DNA from: Trichoplax adhaerens
Taxonomy: Eukaryota > Placozoa > Uniplacotomia > Trichoplacea > Trichoplacidae
Length of the DNA: 64,000 nucleotides
Assembly: GCF_000150275.1 (NCBI RefSeq)
Contig: NW_002060945.1
Location: 2,503,172 to 2,567,171 of the forward strand
Direction: 5' to 3'
This document shows positions 51,020-63,570 of this stretch, in pieces. A model generated the notes under the pieces. That model worked only from the letters and a program-made list of their open reading frames with translations. It did not search any database and was not told the DNA's origin. The position numbers were made by a program, and so were the translations under genes. Numbering within the stretch: the stretch's first letter is position 1; every line of letters begins with the position of its first letter.

Positions 51020-52140
51020 CATCATAACCTTCCACAGAACCATAAGATTCTTCATGATATTTATAAAGACTAAGAAATACATAAATTATGTAATCATCTA
51101 ATAGCTATGTAGCTCTACAATCTATAGAGTTGGTAGATCATGCTACCGCACTTAAATGAAAATTTGTTACCCCGTACTGTATCTTCAATATTATAGCAAT
51201 AAATAGAACTGTGATGGATTTCACTTTAATAGATGGTATAAGACATTATCACAATGAAAGTATTTTTACAAACACTTTTGAATAAAATAGTGTGTTTGGT
51301 ACAACGTTGTTACTTTGAATCTTAAATATTATAATAAACATGTCTTTGATTATGAATAAGTAATTTGACTTTACGCCTATTGTCACACACCACTAGTGAC
51401 ACAGTAGTCTACACACGCCATTCCTTGCGGAGAACGCCACTTACTAACTTAAAGAGGCGAGATTAGCTATATCACCAAATAATTCAGTTCCAACGACCGA
51501 ATACTATGGTATAATTATAGCGTCACAGATAGTGTAGACGAGAAAGTCAGAGATTTACTATCATTTAATACTGAAGAAATCTCGGCACCCAAGATTATAG
51601 TCTTTACAATTAAATATCAATTGAAAAACTAGTTGACTATCTAACCGACTAACTAACTAAAAAGGAATCTTCACCTATGTATAACCTTCAATGATTGTTC
51701 TTGCTTTCTCAAGTTATGGCACCCTGTACGAATTACGCGCAATATTTATGAAAGAGACGTGAAAAATAAAATTTCATCTACTACTTGTAGCACATGTTAA
51801 TTAAGATATTGCTATCGTACATCAATGGGAAAATAGAATGAAATAATTGAATATTTAATTAAGCCAAGAGTATCTTCTAAGGCTTTAGTTTATAAATTTT
51901 TCATAATAATAAAGGATCATTTCAAGTGGATTAATGCAATGACAGGTAAACGAAAGATATCGCCGTGCATAATAAGCTTGCGTTTAATACATCGTCATGA
52001 TTCAGTTAATTACAGTAGTAACAGGAAGTGCGGTAGCACCAGTTGCATCACTGTAGTGTATTTAGATTTCACTGCAATCTTTAACATCTCTACCATCCCT
52101 ACACATTAAAAAGGCACTATAGCCTTACATACCTATAGCT
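51020..52140. other. Spacer between paralogues A and B
   Basis: Non-coding AT-rich DNA that includes the 3' UTR of paralogue A and a solo LTR at 51381-51673. Nothing else was recognised. Confidence 0.6.
51376..51678 (+). mobile_element. Solo LTR, copy 2, with 5-bp target-site duplication
   Basis: The LTR proper is 51381-51673 (293 bases, TGTCAC...TCTTCA). It is flanked on both sides by the direct repeat CCTAT (51376-51380 and 51674-51678), the 5-base target duplication expected of LTR retrotransposon integrase. There is no internal element, so this is a solo LTR left by LTR-LTR recombination. It sits 0.36 kb downstream of paralogue A and about 1 kb upstream of the first start exon of paralogue B. 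About 96% identical to the copy at 35678. Confidence 0.9.
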
Positions 52141-52144
52141 AATT

Positions 52145-52740
52145 TAGATTGCTATAACAAATTAAGAGTCTTGATTTTTGTTATTATTAGCACAGTGAGC
52201 TTTGTCTTATCGATTTATTTTGATTAATTTGTTTTAGTAAAAGGGGAAAATATAAATTATTCCCTAATAGCGTAAACAACAATCGCACAGTTTTGAATTG
52301 ATATTACTGCTGCTATTCAAGCTATTTATAAATGATTTTTTTCTTGCACAGGCATTCCGAGTAAACAAATGTAGTTTTCACAGCCAGAAACATTGATAGG
52401 CTACCGGCTTTTCTATAAGTAATTAACCTATTATTGCAATTGCTATTTATGATATATAGCTTGAATGATACAACTATGAAAGTTAACAGCAATGTTTATC
52501 CTATTCGCGCAACAGCCTATTGTCGTTTCAGTATCAGTCGCTTTAGGATTTTAGTAATTATTTTGTAGTTAAGAGTTAAGTGTGTAGCCTTTAGTACTGT
52601 AGTCAAGATTGGTGTTCAATTTAGCGGCAGGAGTAACTGCAAGTATCGCTTCTCAAAATGTTAACTATCAAATTCCAAATTCTGATGGTAAAGATAAGGA
52701 TATTAAGATAAAAATTGTCCAAACAAATACTTAACCCACT
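52145..52740 (+). promoter_or_regulatory. Alternative promoter/first-exon unit 1a of paralogue B
   Basis: This segment is the left half of a diverged tandem duplication; the right half is 53404-54160. Near its 3' end an ATG at 52658 opens MLTIKFQILM, then a GTAAAG donor at 52688, ending in phase 0. Joined to the exon at 54499 it yields a good signal peptide (basic start, hydrophobic core QILMVACVALFSTL). Bases just before the ATG, TCTCAAAATG, are shared with unit 1b. Confidence 0.65.
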
Positions 52741-55700
52741 AAATAAAACTCTAATTCTTATATTCTATGGCAAAGAGTATTATCTATTTCCTTAATATAT
52801 TCATCCAAAAATAATATAAAATAATTAGATACGAGCTAATTTTAGTCAATTTTTTTCATACCATTTTCTGAAGAAACGTATGCATTTTTTCTCGTTGGTA
52901 TATAATTTGCCATTATACACAAGGCCAATTTGCTTAATTTAGATGCTCGACAGAAAAAATTGTAATAACTAGTCTATTATACTGCTGTAAAGTAATATTA
53001 ATTAATATCGTAATGTGAGTTATTTATTATAAATATCCCCTTTAACAAAAAATTGTGGAATCAGTCAATGCTGTACATTAGATCCCGACAGTATTCATTC
53101 GGCATTAAATCGAGATTTATGATTAATATAAACTACATAAGCCGATCAAATATCAAAATAAACACGTTGATACAAAGTTGAAGTTGAAGTAGAACGGTAA
53201 GAATATAATAATTCACAGTTACCTTATATATTTGCATTAGTGTTATGAATTTGAAAGGTACAGTTTTCTAGGCTTAATTATATTGTTGAATTTATTTTAA
53301 ATTTGATGCATCGGTTTCTTATTTTATACTAAATAAGTATTTGGATTTAGAATATTTCCATCCTAGGCGAAATCGTAATTTTTACTGAATAGAATATTTT
53401 ATTTTTAATTGCTATACCGAATTAAGAGTCTTGATTCCTGTTATTCGTGACACAGTGAGTCTTAGCAATTTATTTAAATTAACTTTTCTAGTAAAAAAGG
53501 GAAAAATATAAAGAGTTATTAGTAAATAACTTAAACAACAACCATATCGGGTTGAATAGATTCTTTTAAATAAATATTACTGTAGAAAGCCAAGTTATTT
53601 ATGAATGATTCTCCTCTCTTGCACGAGCATTCCTAGTAAGTGAAATTTGCTCGGTATTAATCCGATAGCAAATAAAAATAAAAAAATAGCTTGCATATCC
53701 ATGACGTATAGTTTATACGAGTATAATCAGAGGCGTTGATAGACCATACTGGCCCTTTTACGAGCAATCTAATTATTATACTTACTATCTATGATGTCTT
53801 ATTTAAATAAACAATAAAATTATTCGAAAGTAAAGAACCATGCTTGTAATATTCGCGCAACGACCTTTGAGCTGCCGATTCCTTTCGTACCTATTGCTAT
53901 GTTATATATATATATGCTTTAAACTGTTCTGAACTACCGATTCTTTACGCGATCGACCGTAGATATTCTTTCATTTTGCTTTAAAAATTTTTGAATAGTT
54001 TTGTTATCGAGAGCTCATTGTGTTAATATTAGTAAGTATTACAGCCTAATTTGGTAACAGATGTAACTGGAAATATCGCATCTCAAAATGCTGATTGTAA
54101 TCAAATTTCGATTTCTAATAGTAAGGACAAGTATAATACTAAAATTAAATATTCGCCAATAAATACTGAATGTGCTAAATATGATATAGAGGTTATTTTT
54201 TTCTTATGATTTAATGTATGAAATTTGTTTGCGAATTTGATAGCATTGCAAATAATTAATATTATAGTCGATCTTATTTTATATTCACTAAACGACGTTT
54301 TCAAATATCAGCTTTAATTTATACAGGATTAATAAAAATTGATATATGTCATATTTTACTCTGTCATGAAGACTCTTCAATGTAGAGTTTCTATTAATCG
54401 AAGTAATGGTTACGTGAGCAATATGACGCTTTTGATATGTTCCGCAGCTACTTTAAAACGTATTATATTTGTCTTATTCTAAAATCTCTTTTCTTTAGGT
54501 TGCATGTGTAGCTTTATTTTCTACATTATCAAAAGCATCAGGTACTTCTATATCTTTAAGCATATTTATTATTTTAGGTTCATATCCACTCATTATATGC
54601 TAACTTTATGAATTATAATGTGATATACATCAAACTCTAATAATTTTGGTTTTGTAAGTAACGCCTATAACAAAAAATATCAGTAGCTGCTGTTTAATTG
54701 ATCGTTTTTACTCTATAGAACCTTGTCAAAGTTACCAGACTTTATCGGATATCGATCGTTCTGTTCTGTCAACAACTGCTGCCAATGCACTTACCTTTCG
54801 ATGCGATAAAGGGCTAAATAATGACTGGTATCGAATTTCTGGAGGGAGTCTAAGTCAAAGGATACAGAGCAGTTGTGTTACCAGCGGCAGAAAATGTTTA
54901 ACGCTGTCTGTTGGATGGATGTCGGGGAGTCATCCAAAAGGTATCTGAAAGACAATTCTTTCCTAATTTGAATTGCAATTTACCTTTTTGATCTATTTAA
55001 AACAAAATCGAATCATATCGTAATAGATTGAGTTAGTCTATACTATCTTAAAGTACATCCTTTATCATTTGAATTGCAATTTGTGTTTTTGATCTATTTA
55101 AAACAAAATCTATTTGTATTGTAATGGATTGAGCTCTTTTATACCATCTTAAAATATATCTTTCAGCATTTGAATTAGAATTTGTATTGTTGATCTATTT
55201 AAAACAAAATCTAATCAAATTGTAATGAATTGAGCTCCTTAATATCACCTTAAATTAGCCTCATTATTTCTATTTCGTTTCTCAAAGATACGTTACGTAT
55301 GAACACGTTTAGAGTTTATTTTTCAATTTTGGGGAAATAAATTCAGTTTTGCTAGAAGAAAACTGTATTATATTTAATGGAATTCTAAATCATTCTTAAT
55401 TATTGCTATTATTGCTTATTCACATTGGTTTACTTTAATTATTATTGGAATTATATTTCGTCTTTTTAACTTACGAAGATACAAATTCTAACGTTGTACA
55501 GCAGATTTATGAACCACTGATATGAACATAGAGTATAATTTTCAATCGTTATTATTTCACCCATTGCTTTAGTCTATTACAAGAGTTATTAACGAGTAAC
55601 AGAATTATGATTTAGGTTTTTAACTTACTGTTCTTCCTCGAATATGTTTGAGAAGTACTAAGCGTCTTTTATAAAGCGATTCCTGAGAGTAATTAATTAA

Positions 55701-58700
55701 GACACAATCGCCATCATTTTAAAGGGTATTTGTCATTCATTTAGTCTTATTTCTATACTTTTATTATTTCTTTTCGTAGATTAAACTGTATAGAAATATT
55801 TATCTATTTGACTACAGTCGTTCTACAAAGTATGAATTTCGTCTGCTAAAAGCAATTCGTTATGGCTATATCATTTTGAAAGGTTACGTTTTCAAATATT
55901 CTTCTGATATAAGAAAGATATCTTAGCCATCGCTTATCTTGTAGATTATTTTCATGCGATATAAATCATCACTTGTAGTAGCTTAGATACGCATCACATA
56001 GTCACGTAGCCATTACAAGAATACTATTTATGATTGATATTTATTCTCTCGCTTCTTCGCTATCTCTCACAAGATAGATATTTTCACAAAACCTGCAGCT
56101 TCAAATCACTAATTTGTTTATTATTCATCTTATTATTATTCATTACTGATAGTATCTGATCGGATTGTCAACAGAACTGTTTGTTTTCATTATTCCGGTC
56201 ATTGCTGCTATTTAAGGACGACAATTCAAGTTAAAAATTGCGGTACATTTTGGGTTTATCGCTTGCCTTCAACATCACATTTTCCACTTTGTGCTCGTTA
56301 CTGTTCAACCAAGATTGGTAACGTATAAAAGCTATTGGCTAACCTAGGATAGTTTTTATCAGAGATAGTATTGACATAGACTACTAAAAGTAGAAAGAAG
56401 CAGGACTGCCAACAGTTGTTGACTATAATAATAATGATGAGGCTGATTGTATTACTGGCGATTTCAACTGAATCGGATATCTGTAAAGGCACATTATACT
56501 GTCTGTGATTGATATCTAAATTAGCTGCTAGGTTGGTTTTGTGTAGTATGGTATACGGTTTCATTCGTACCGTATAGTAGAATGACCGGGAAGATGATAA
56601 GCCTTTTCATTATTTTGCGCTGACCGCCATTGGCAGTCCCGTTTTTTCCTTATTTTGTAGTCCCATTTATAGACTGTGATAATAATTTGCCACTATTAAT
56701 ATCCGGTCGAAATATGCTGTATAAGTATATTAATTATTGGTTGTAGAGCAGTCCAAAGTTAGCGTTGCGATTAAGGTCATTAGAATGATAAGACTGTACT
56801 AGAGTAGATTAAATTGTACTTTAGACTGTTAATATTTATTTATAGATAGATAAATTAATTTATGTAATAAACTGGAGTTTTATAAAGCTTGACAGTTATA
56901 GTTGTAATGTTTTGTAGAAATTTTATCACGTCGACATAGAAATTTTATATTTCAATTCACAGACTTTTGCGAGTTTGATCCTTGCGGCAATCACGGCACC
57001 TGTACACAAACTGCTCGTGGATACACATGTACTTGTGCCGCTGATTATACTGGCCAGAATTGTCAAATAGGTACTAGTCTACTTTAAACGAAGATAATAT
57101 TCTAATGTTCGCAAACTTGTTTACCGCTATAAGTTTCTGTAACGTTTATTCTATAGATAAAGTGGTTTCCAATATGTAAAATTTAACGTAAAACGAGTTC
57201 TATACCGTAATTACAGTGATGTTATTAATTACAAATGCAATACACCTTTATCCTAGTTTTAAAAGAACAGAATAAATAACCATACGAAAATAGTTACAGA
57301 ATGACTGAAATTTGACTTAATTTAATAACTTATTCTAGCGATTAATCCATGCCAAAGTAATCCATGTCGCAATGGATTTTGTCGAGCTCGCGGCTTGAAC
57401 TATCAATGTTTATGTAAGAAAGGATATACAGGACGTAACTGTGATCAAGGTATATGATTGTTAAAATGAACACATCTACACACCGATTTCTAGCAATAGT
57501 TTATTATGGATGCTGTTATCTTGCACTGATATACTGTTTACGAAATGATTAGATTAAAATGCAGCGATTTCATTATTTTTGAGTAGACATTGATGAATGC
57601 AACCTGAGAATTTCAAGATGTCCCGGTATTTGCATTAATACACCCGGTAGCTACCAATGCTCTTGTGAGAAAGGACGTATATTACTGCCAGATGGTCTAA
57701 CCTGCATAGGTAGCATCTGCATTGTTATCTCGAATAACTTTATTGTGGAAAATATCGGATTTTTAATCGTTCCATCTATTCTTGTACATTTTTAGATCCA
57801 TGTATGTCCTACAGAGATATTAAAGACACAACAAGAAGCATTAAATATTCAGGTTACACACTCAGCCTGTGTGATTATGAAATAATAAAACAGAATTTCA
57901 CTTGGTATCGATTTAATGGAGGTAAAAATAGTCAAATGATGCTTACCAGACAAGTTATGATGAATCAATGTGGAACCAATGCTCCTGGATGGCTAGTAAC
58001 ACCTCATCCTACAGGTAGAACTTCATATTAGGCAATTTACTCAATTTAAAATCAGTCGTAGGAAATAGACCTAGTATGCTGTTATTGATTAAATTTAATT
58101 GTACGGTAGCTCAGATTGACTAGCAATCTCCTCTTACTGAAACATGTTAACGTGCAGTAATATAAAACAGTAGCTGGGTATACTTTACACAATTCTGTAA
58201 ACTTAACCTACACATCTAATATTCGAGCTTCCTGATTGATAAATTCCTTCGCAATGTAGTCTCTTCAATACATTACACTAGAGAAAAATCTTTGGCAATT
58301 ATTTTACAGTTCATCACATAAATGGTTCATTTTTAGTACCCTTACATTACCATCATCTTTGCAATATTTAGTAAAAAAATCGATTGCACTAGCTGATATT
58401 GAGAAGCCGTTTCCCTCACGAAATAATAATAATATAGTTAATAAACACAATATAATGTTTGCATTAATCAATCTACATACTTACACTTATAATATTGATA
58501 AAATATTAAAACAAGCGATTACTCGATCTGTTTGTAGTGCGATGTTAATACTGTAGCTATACTCAAAGTTAAGATCTAAGACTTTTCAATTCTAGACAGC
58601 TTGGTAGCTATGTAAGTTCTCTATCTCTTGCTTCAAGAATTGATAATAATGTTACTATCTATATTATTTTTTTCAGTTCGTCAAGGTGTCATTAATGGTA

Positions 58701-61700
58701 CAGTTTGTTTCTCATTGCGTTCAAATTTTTGCCGTTGGAAGAATACTGTTCAGATCAAAAATTGTGGTAGTTATTACGTTTATCAATTACCTCCACCGCC
58801 GGGATGCCATCTTCGCTACTGTTCAGACCGATATGGTAAATAACGCTATCTTTATCTCGTCTACCTCAATTAAGCTAATTGTTCGCACTGAAATCCATTC
58901 AAATGACAGAGATAGTGATAATTAATCCTTTTACATATTCTTTTAATTTAAGCAATATGTTATGGCAATTTTTTTAATCTGTTCAGCGAAGTTAACTACT
59001 ACTATGATAGAAGTTAGATACTTAAAAAGACAGTAATTTTAGTCACTTTCGATATTCTTTTTTGCATTGCACTATTTTCAGCTCTATTTGACAATTATAA
59101 AAGATTGCATTACAAATGATATTAAACGTTTATTAATGCAATTAACCTGTGTAGCGATTTGAGCTAATTACAGTAGTTTTATGTAGGCAATACAGTGATA
59201 GTATGTAGACTACAACTTGTAATCTCTATTGTATACAGATTATTGTCAACCCAATCCCTGCTTTAATGGTAATTGTCAAACAAATTCGACTGGATTTTAC
59301 TGTCGGTGCAGAGCAGGATTTGAAGGAACTTACTGCCATCAAGGTAAAATCGTAATTCATACTTACAAAAGCATAAGAAATATCATTCAGAGTAAAATAT
59401 CTACTGTCCGGGATAAATATAATTTATTTCTTTGCACTAACTTAAATTGACTTTAAGGCAGCTAAGAAATTAAATTTCCTTGTATAGCTACAATAGCCCG
59501 ATAGTATAAATTAACTCCTATTGCTTGGTAATTTGACTACTATTTCAGAAATTAAAGAATGTGCTTCTAATCCATGCGTTAAGGGAAGCTGTATAGAGGG
59601 TTTGAATGGATATAAATGTAAATGTCTACCTGGCATAACTGGCAGTCACTGTGACGCAGGTAAAGCCAGTTACTTAGGAAATAACATAAATTAAACGATT
59701 CTGATACTTATAGGTCTTGCAAAGGTATTCCTTATTGTAAAATCACTTTTATAGCTAAATATGTCAAAAGCTGGTTAAAAGTTTTACGTTCTAAACAATA
59801 TTCTACACTTACACACTGAATACTAAGTACGGTATGCATACATCCATTTTTGCATAATCACTAAAATACGATGATTTTTCTAATCCTAAACTAGATATTA
59901 ATGAATGCTGGCGTAATAATGGTGGATGTCAAGGTACTTGCCATAATGTTCCCCACGGATATTATTGTACTTGTCCAGCTGGCCAAGATCTTGATAGTAA
60001 CAATCGTACATGTTCAGGTACTGTATACTAAATAATGTAATTAATATCAACAAGACTTGAAGATCCAACTATTTATGATATTTCTATTTTCATTTGTTTT
60101 GATACGAAATATACGGTTCCTCGGCAATATTTATTTCGGCATTGAACCCCAACAACTGGCTGTTAACACTTTGCTAACAATTGTGATAAACAGATCCATG
60201 TGCTAATGGTGGAATTAGGTTTAGGGATAGTTTGACAACTAGACCTGATTATAATAGACTTAATAGAATACAAAGATATTGTGAATCTGTATCTGGTTTA
60301 AGTCCTAATTCGACCAACTGGTATCAAGGTAATGTTCGTCCTAATTGTTCTGCACTTGCCAAATGGATTAATGTTACCCAAAACAGTAAGTTATTTGTCA
60401 ATAGTAGTTAACTAAGCTTTAATTAAAATATCAATGGTAGAGTTTTAGAAAAATTTATGTCGTAGATGTACTTCAGAGTTGCAAGATTGATCTAAAAATT
60501 AAGGAACAAATACAAAATGCAAGAGGAATTGTTCATGTTTTAACAAAACATTTCTTATCGCAACGTTTTCTGATTTGATTGCATATTGTAATCAAATTTA
60601 TTTCTGCTTAGGTAAGGACAATTATAAAATAGGAAGGCTATGCTTCCATTTTGGGCTTCAACACTGTTCATTTGAGGTATCGACTAGAATTAGAAGCTGC
60701 TCTAACTCTATTTCGTACAACCTCGATCGTCTATCGGCATGCTACTTAAATTATTGCAGTAAAATCGAAGGAGGTAAGAGTAACTAGAAGCTGAACAGAG
60801 CTAATTTGTATTAGTCTTTTAGAGGTATATGAATTAAGAGTTACTGCTTAAAAGAATTTATCTTATATTTCTTATACATTACAGCCAGGTAAATTTCGTA
60901 GACATTCTATTATTAAATAAAACCATTTGTCAGTAACAGTATCTTCAGTATCAACACTTGGTCATTAACTTATAAAGATGATTAAATATTATATTACTTT
61001 TAAATTAATGGAATTTAAAACCGATACCGGTATTAATACAAATCTCGAATCTTTATCTGCAAGATTGAAAGCGCTATACAATTAAATAAAATCTAATATT
61101 TCTAATTTTTGAACCATCATGTTAGACTATTCCCTTTATTATCGTAATAACGCTTAAATTTAAAATTATTAATACTTTCCTTCAATTTACTTTAGTTTTA
61201 GATCAATGTATTAATAGCCAATGCTCGCATGGGGTTTGCATTGCAAATGAAAATGGCTATACGTGTAAATGTAATGAAGGATACTCTGGTCGATACTGCC
61301 AAGAGGGTACACTAGCTTTTGCCGATAGATTTTAAAATGCTTAATTAAAAGAGAACTGGACTGATTTAAATTTAGTACATAATCCTCGATGATGCAAATA
61401 CTATTTATTTAAATGTTCTGCCACTACTTTAATAACACGCACATAACCACATATGGTTTGAAATAAAAAAATACGCAATTGTTAGTACAAGTAAAGCAGC
61501 CAAACTATTATCTCATTGATGTACTATTCAGAATAATCAGATAATATTTCTACTCTCATTTTATTAGAATCTTCAGATCGTTGCTCTAATAACAAATGTT
61601 TAAATGGACTTTGCATTGCGAGTAAAGATGGTTACACGTGCAAGTGCAAAGAAGGATATTATGGCAACTACTGTGAATTAGGTAAATCGACGATCTTTTA

Positions 61701-63562
61701 TAGGCTTTTAGCAACATGGAACGATCTCTGTTTGCAGTTTAGGAAAATCAAATAATTTCTATTGACATTATGACTAATCGCTGCGTATTTTAGATCACTG
61801 TTCCAAGAATCAATGTGAGAATGGACGTTGTGTTTCGGTCAATTGGGGATATAAATGCAACTGCACAGATGGATATTATGGCGGCTTTTGCCAATACGGT
61901 TTGCTGTTCATTTGTCACTAACTTTTATTATACCAAAATAAGTATACAGATATTAAACTTTAAATGAATTTAGACATTCCATTAAGAATAATGAGATTTA
62001 TCAGCTCTAAAATGCTGACAAAGTATTCAATTTACTCGTTATTTAAAGAATTTAGATTTGAGAAATAATTTTAATAACCTATCTGTCTATCTTTAATGAA
62101 GGAGTTTGCGATACTAACGAGTGTGAGAATAATGGAACATGCGAACCCGTATACGGATCTCGTTATAGATGTCGCTGTAAATCTGGATTCTATGGAGGAC
62201 ATTGCGAATATAGTTAGTTTCTCCGTAAATGCAGTATTAGATAACAAAATTTCGAAAGATAGCTTATCAAGGAATCATAATTGTAACAATAAATAATCAA
62301 TCATTTCAATACAGAGTGAACATTATAGTACATCATTCAGTTTTTATTAACAAATTGATGAAGATAATACCGGCACTGGTCTCTTGTTGACTGTAAAATT
62401 TCATGTGTATGCTTATTAATGAAGGAGTTTGCCAAGTAAACCGTTGCCTGAACAACGGGACATGCGAACCTGTAGGTGGAAATTATTATAAATGTCGCTG
62501 CAAGTCTGGATTCTTTGGAAGTCATTGTGAAAAGAGTTAGTTTCCGTATACGAATATATACAGTATATCGTATTCATTGATTCGATCTCGAAAAATTTAA
62601 CTTAATAAATCATAACAGCTATAAACCGTGACGAAACATTTTAGAGCAGAGATGTTTATTATCAAATTGCATACCAATGCATTAATCAAGCTCATACTAA
62701 TATTCCTAAGTTAACTAGCTATAATGATTTCTGTTTATATATTTTAATGAAGCAATTTGCGAAAAGAATAAATGCCAAAATAATGGAAGATGCGAACCGT
62801 TGCAGGGATCTTATTACAGATGTCGCTGCCCGGACGGATTCTATGGAAAATACTGTGATAAAAGTTAGTTCACGTACATAAATATCTAAATGGTGCGATC
62901 TTGAAAATTTAGCTACTAAACCTTAATAGCAATAAGCCAAGATCAAATATTTTAGAATAGAAAATATTATTTGTTTAATTACTAACCAATACATTAATCA
63001 AGCTCATACTAGTATTTCTAAAGTTTAGGAGTATAATGTTTTACATATATGTGTGTAGTTATGTAGACAAAAATTAATACTGGCGGTATATCAATATCGA
63101 TTTTTAACTGCCCGTAACAAATGAAGGAGTTTGCCAAGTAAATCGTTGCCAGAATAACGGGACATGCGAACCCAGACATGGAAGCTATTATAGTTGCCGC
63201 TGCCAAGATGGATTCTATGGAGGCCATTGTGAAAAAGGTTAGTTCACATACGTAAATATTGTAATGGATGATATAATCTCAAGAAATTTAACTTCTTAAA
63301 TTATAACAACTATAAGCTATGATCAGATATTTTTAAATGGCGACAGCTAATTATTAACAGTAAAATTAAACAGAATTAATTAACCTCGTAATGGTAATTG
63401 CTGTCTTTCTTTGCTGACAATGTTGCCTAATATTAAATAATTTGAACGCAGAAATTTGCGTACCAAATGATTGCCAAAACAAAGGAAGATGCGAGCCTTT
63501 GCAAGGAGCTTCTTACAGATGCCACTGCCAGTCTGGATTTTATGGAATCCATTGTGAAAATA
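52658..63562 (+). CDS. Secreted D8C/EGF mosaic protein (paralogue B), 3' end outside window
   Basis: Leader exon 52658-52687 or 54088-54120, then 54499-54541. D8C-1 54719-54940 plus 56153-56317; EGF 56963-57070 and 57339-57449; cbEGF 57587-57709. D8C-2 57796-58014 plus 58677-58835; EGF 59239-59343 and 59549-59659; cbEGF 59895-60017. D8C variant 60194-60385 plus 60612-60773. Then eight EGF exons: 61196-61306, 61568-61681, 61794-61898, 62102-62212, 62425-62535, 62753-62863, 63127-63237, 63452-63562. At least 920 residues lie in the window, all domain exons phase 1-1, and the last exon ends at a GTTAGT donor, so the gene continues. Order and sequence match paralogue A, except that A has an extra D8C-EGF-EGF-cbEGF block and B has a longer terminal EGF array. 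Role inferred: extracellular adhesion, matrix or mucus protein. Exon calls rest on EGF/D8C cysteine patterns and in-phase splice sites. Confidence 0.88.
53404..54160 (+). promoter_or_regulatory. Alternative promoter/first-exon unit 1b of paralogue B
   Basis: Right-hand copy of the duplicated unit. ATG at 54088 opens MLIVIKFRFLI, followed by a GTAAGG donor at 54121, phase 0. Spliced to 54499 it gives a signal peptide whose second half is identical to that from unit 1a. Shared landmarks with 1a, in order: AATTAAGAGTCTTGAT, CACAGTGAG, GCATTCC-AGTAA, CGCGCAAC, TCTCAAAATG. Both copies keep the start codon, a usable donor and the splice phase, which suggests both may be functional. Confidence 0.65.
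54967..55260. repeat. Three-copy ~101-base tandem repeat in intron of paralogue B
   Basis: Units begin at about 54967, 55068 and 55168 with TTTGAATTGCAATTT (the third reads TTTGAATTAGAATTT). Each continues through TTTTTGATCTATTTAAAAC (TGTTGATCTATTTAAAAC in the third), AAAATC and GTAATGGATTGAG-like words to CTTAAA. The copies are diverged but collinear. Located in the long intron between the two halves of D8C-1. Confidence 0.85.
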
Positions 63563-63570
63563 GTTAGTTT
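62085..63570 (+). repeat. Tandemly amplified EGF exon-intron units
   Basis: Five consecutive EGF exons (62102, 62425, 62753, 63127, 63452) repeat with a period of about 325-375 bases including intron. Each encodes a 37-residue domain of the form C-x-x-N-x-C-x-N-x-G-x-C-E-P...Y-x-C-x-C...G-F-x-G-x-x-C. The first four share the odd acceptor TTAATGAAG or AATGAAG just before the exon. All five use a GTTAGT donor. Introns also share strings such as CATTAATCAAGCTCATACTA (62688 and 62993). These are the youngest duplications in the gene. Confidence 0.85.

Noticed and set aside
35678..51673. The two LTRs as ends of one 16-kb retrotransposon
   Set aside because: The right copy has its own target duplication on both sides, and the interval holds an ordinary cellular gene, so they are separate solo LTRs.
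54442..54469. Alternative leader exon MTLLICSAATLKRIIF just upstream of 54499
   Set aside because: It would join in phase, but the intron would be only about 29 bases with a weak GTCTTA donor. The exons at 52658 and 54088 are better.
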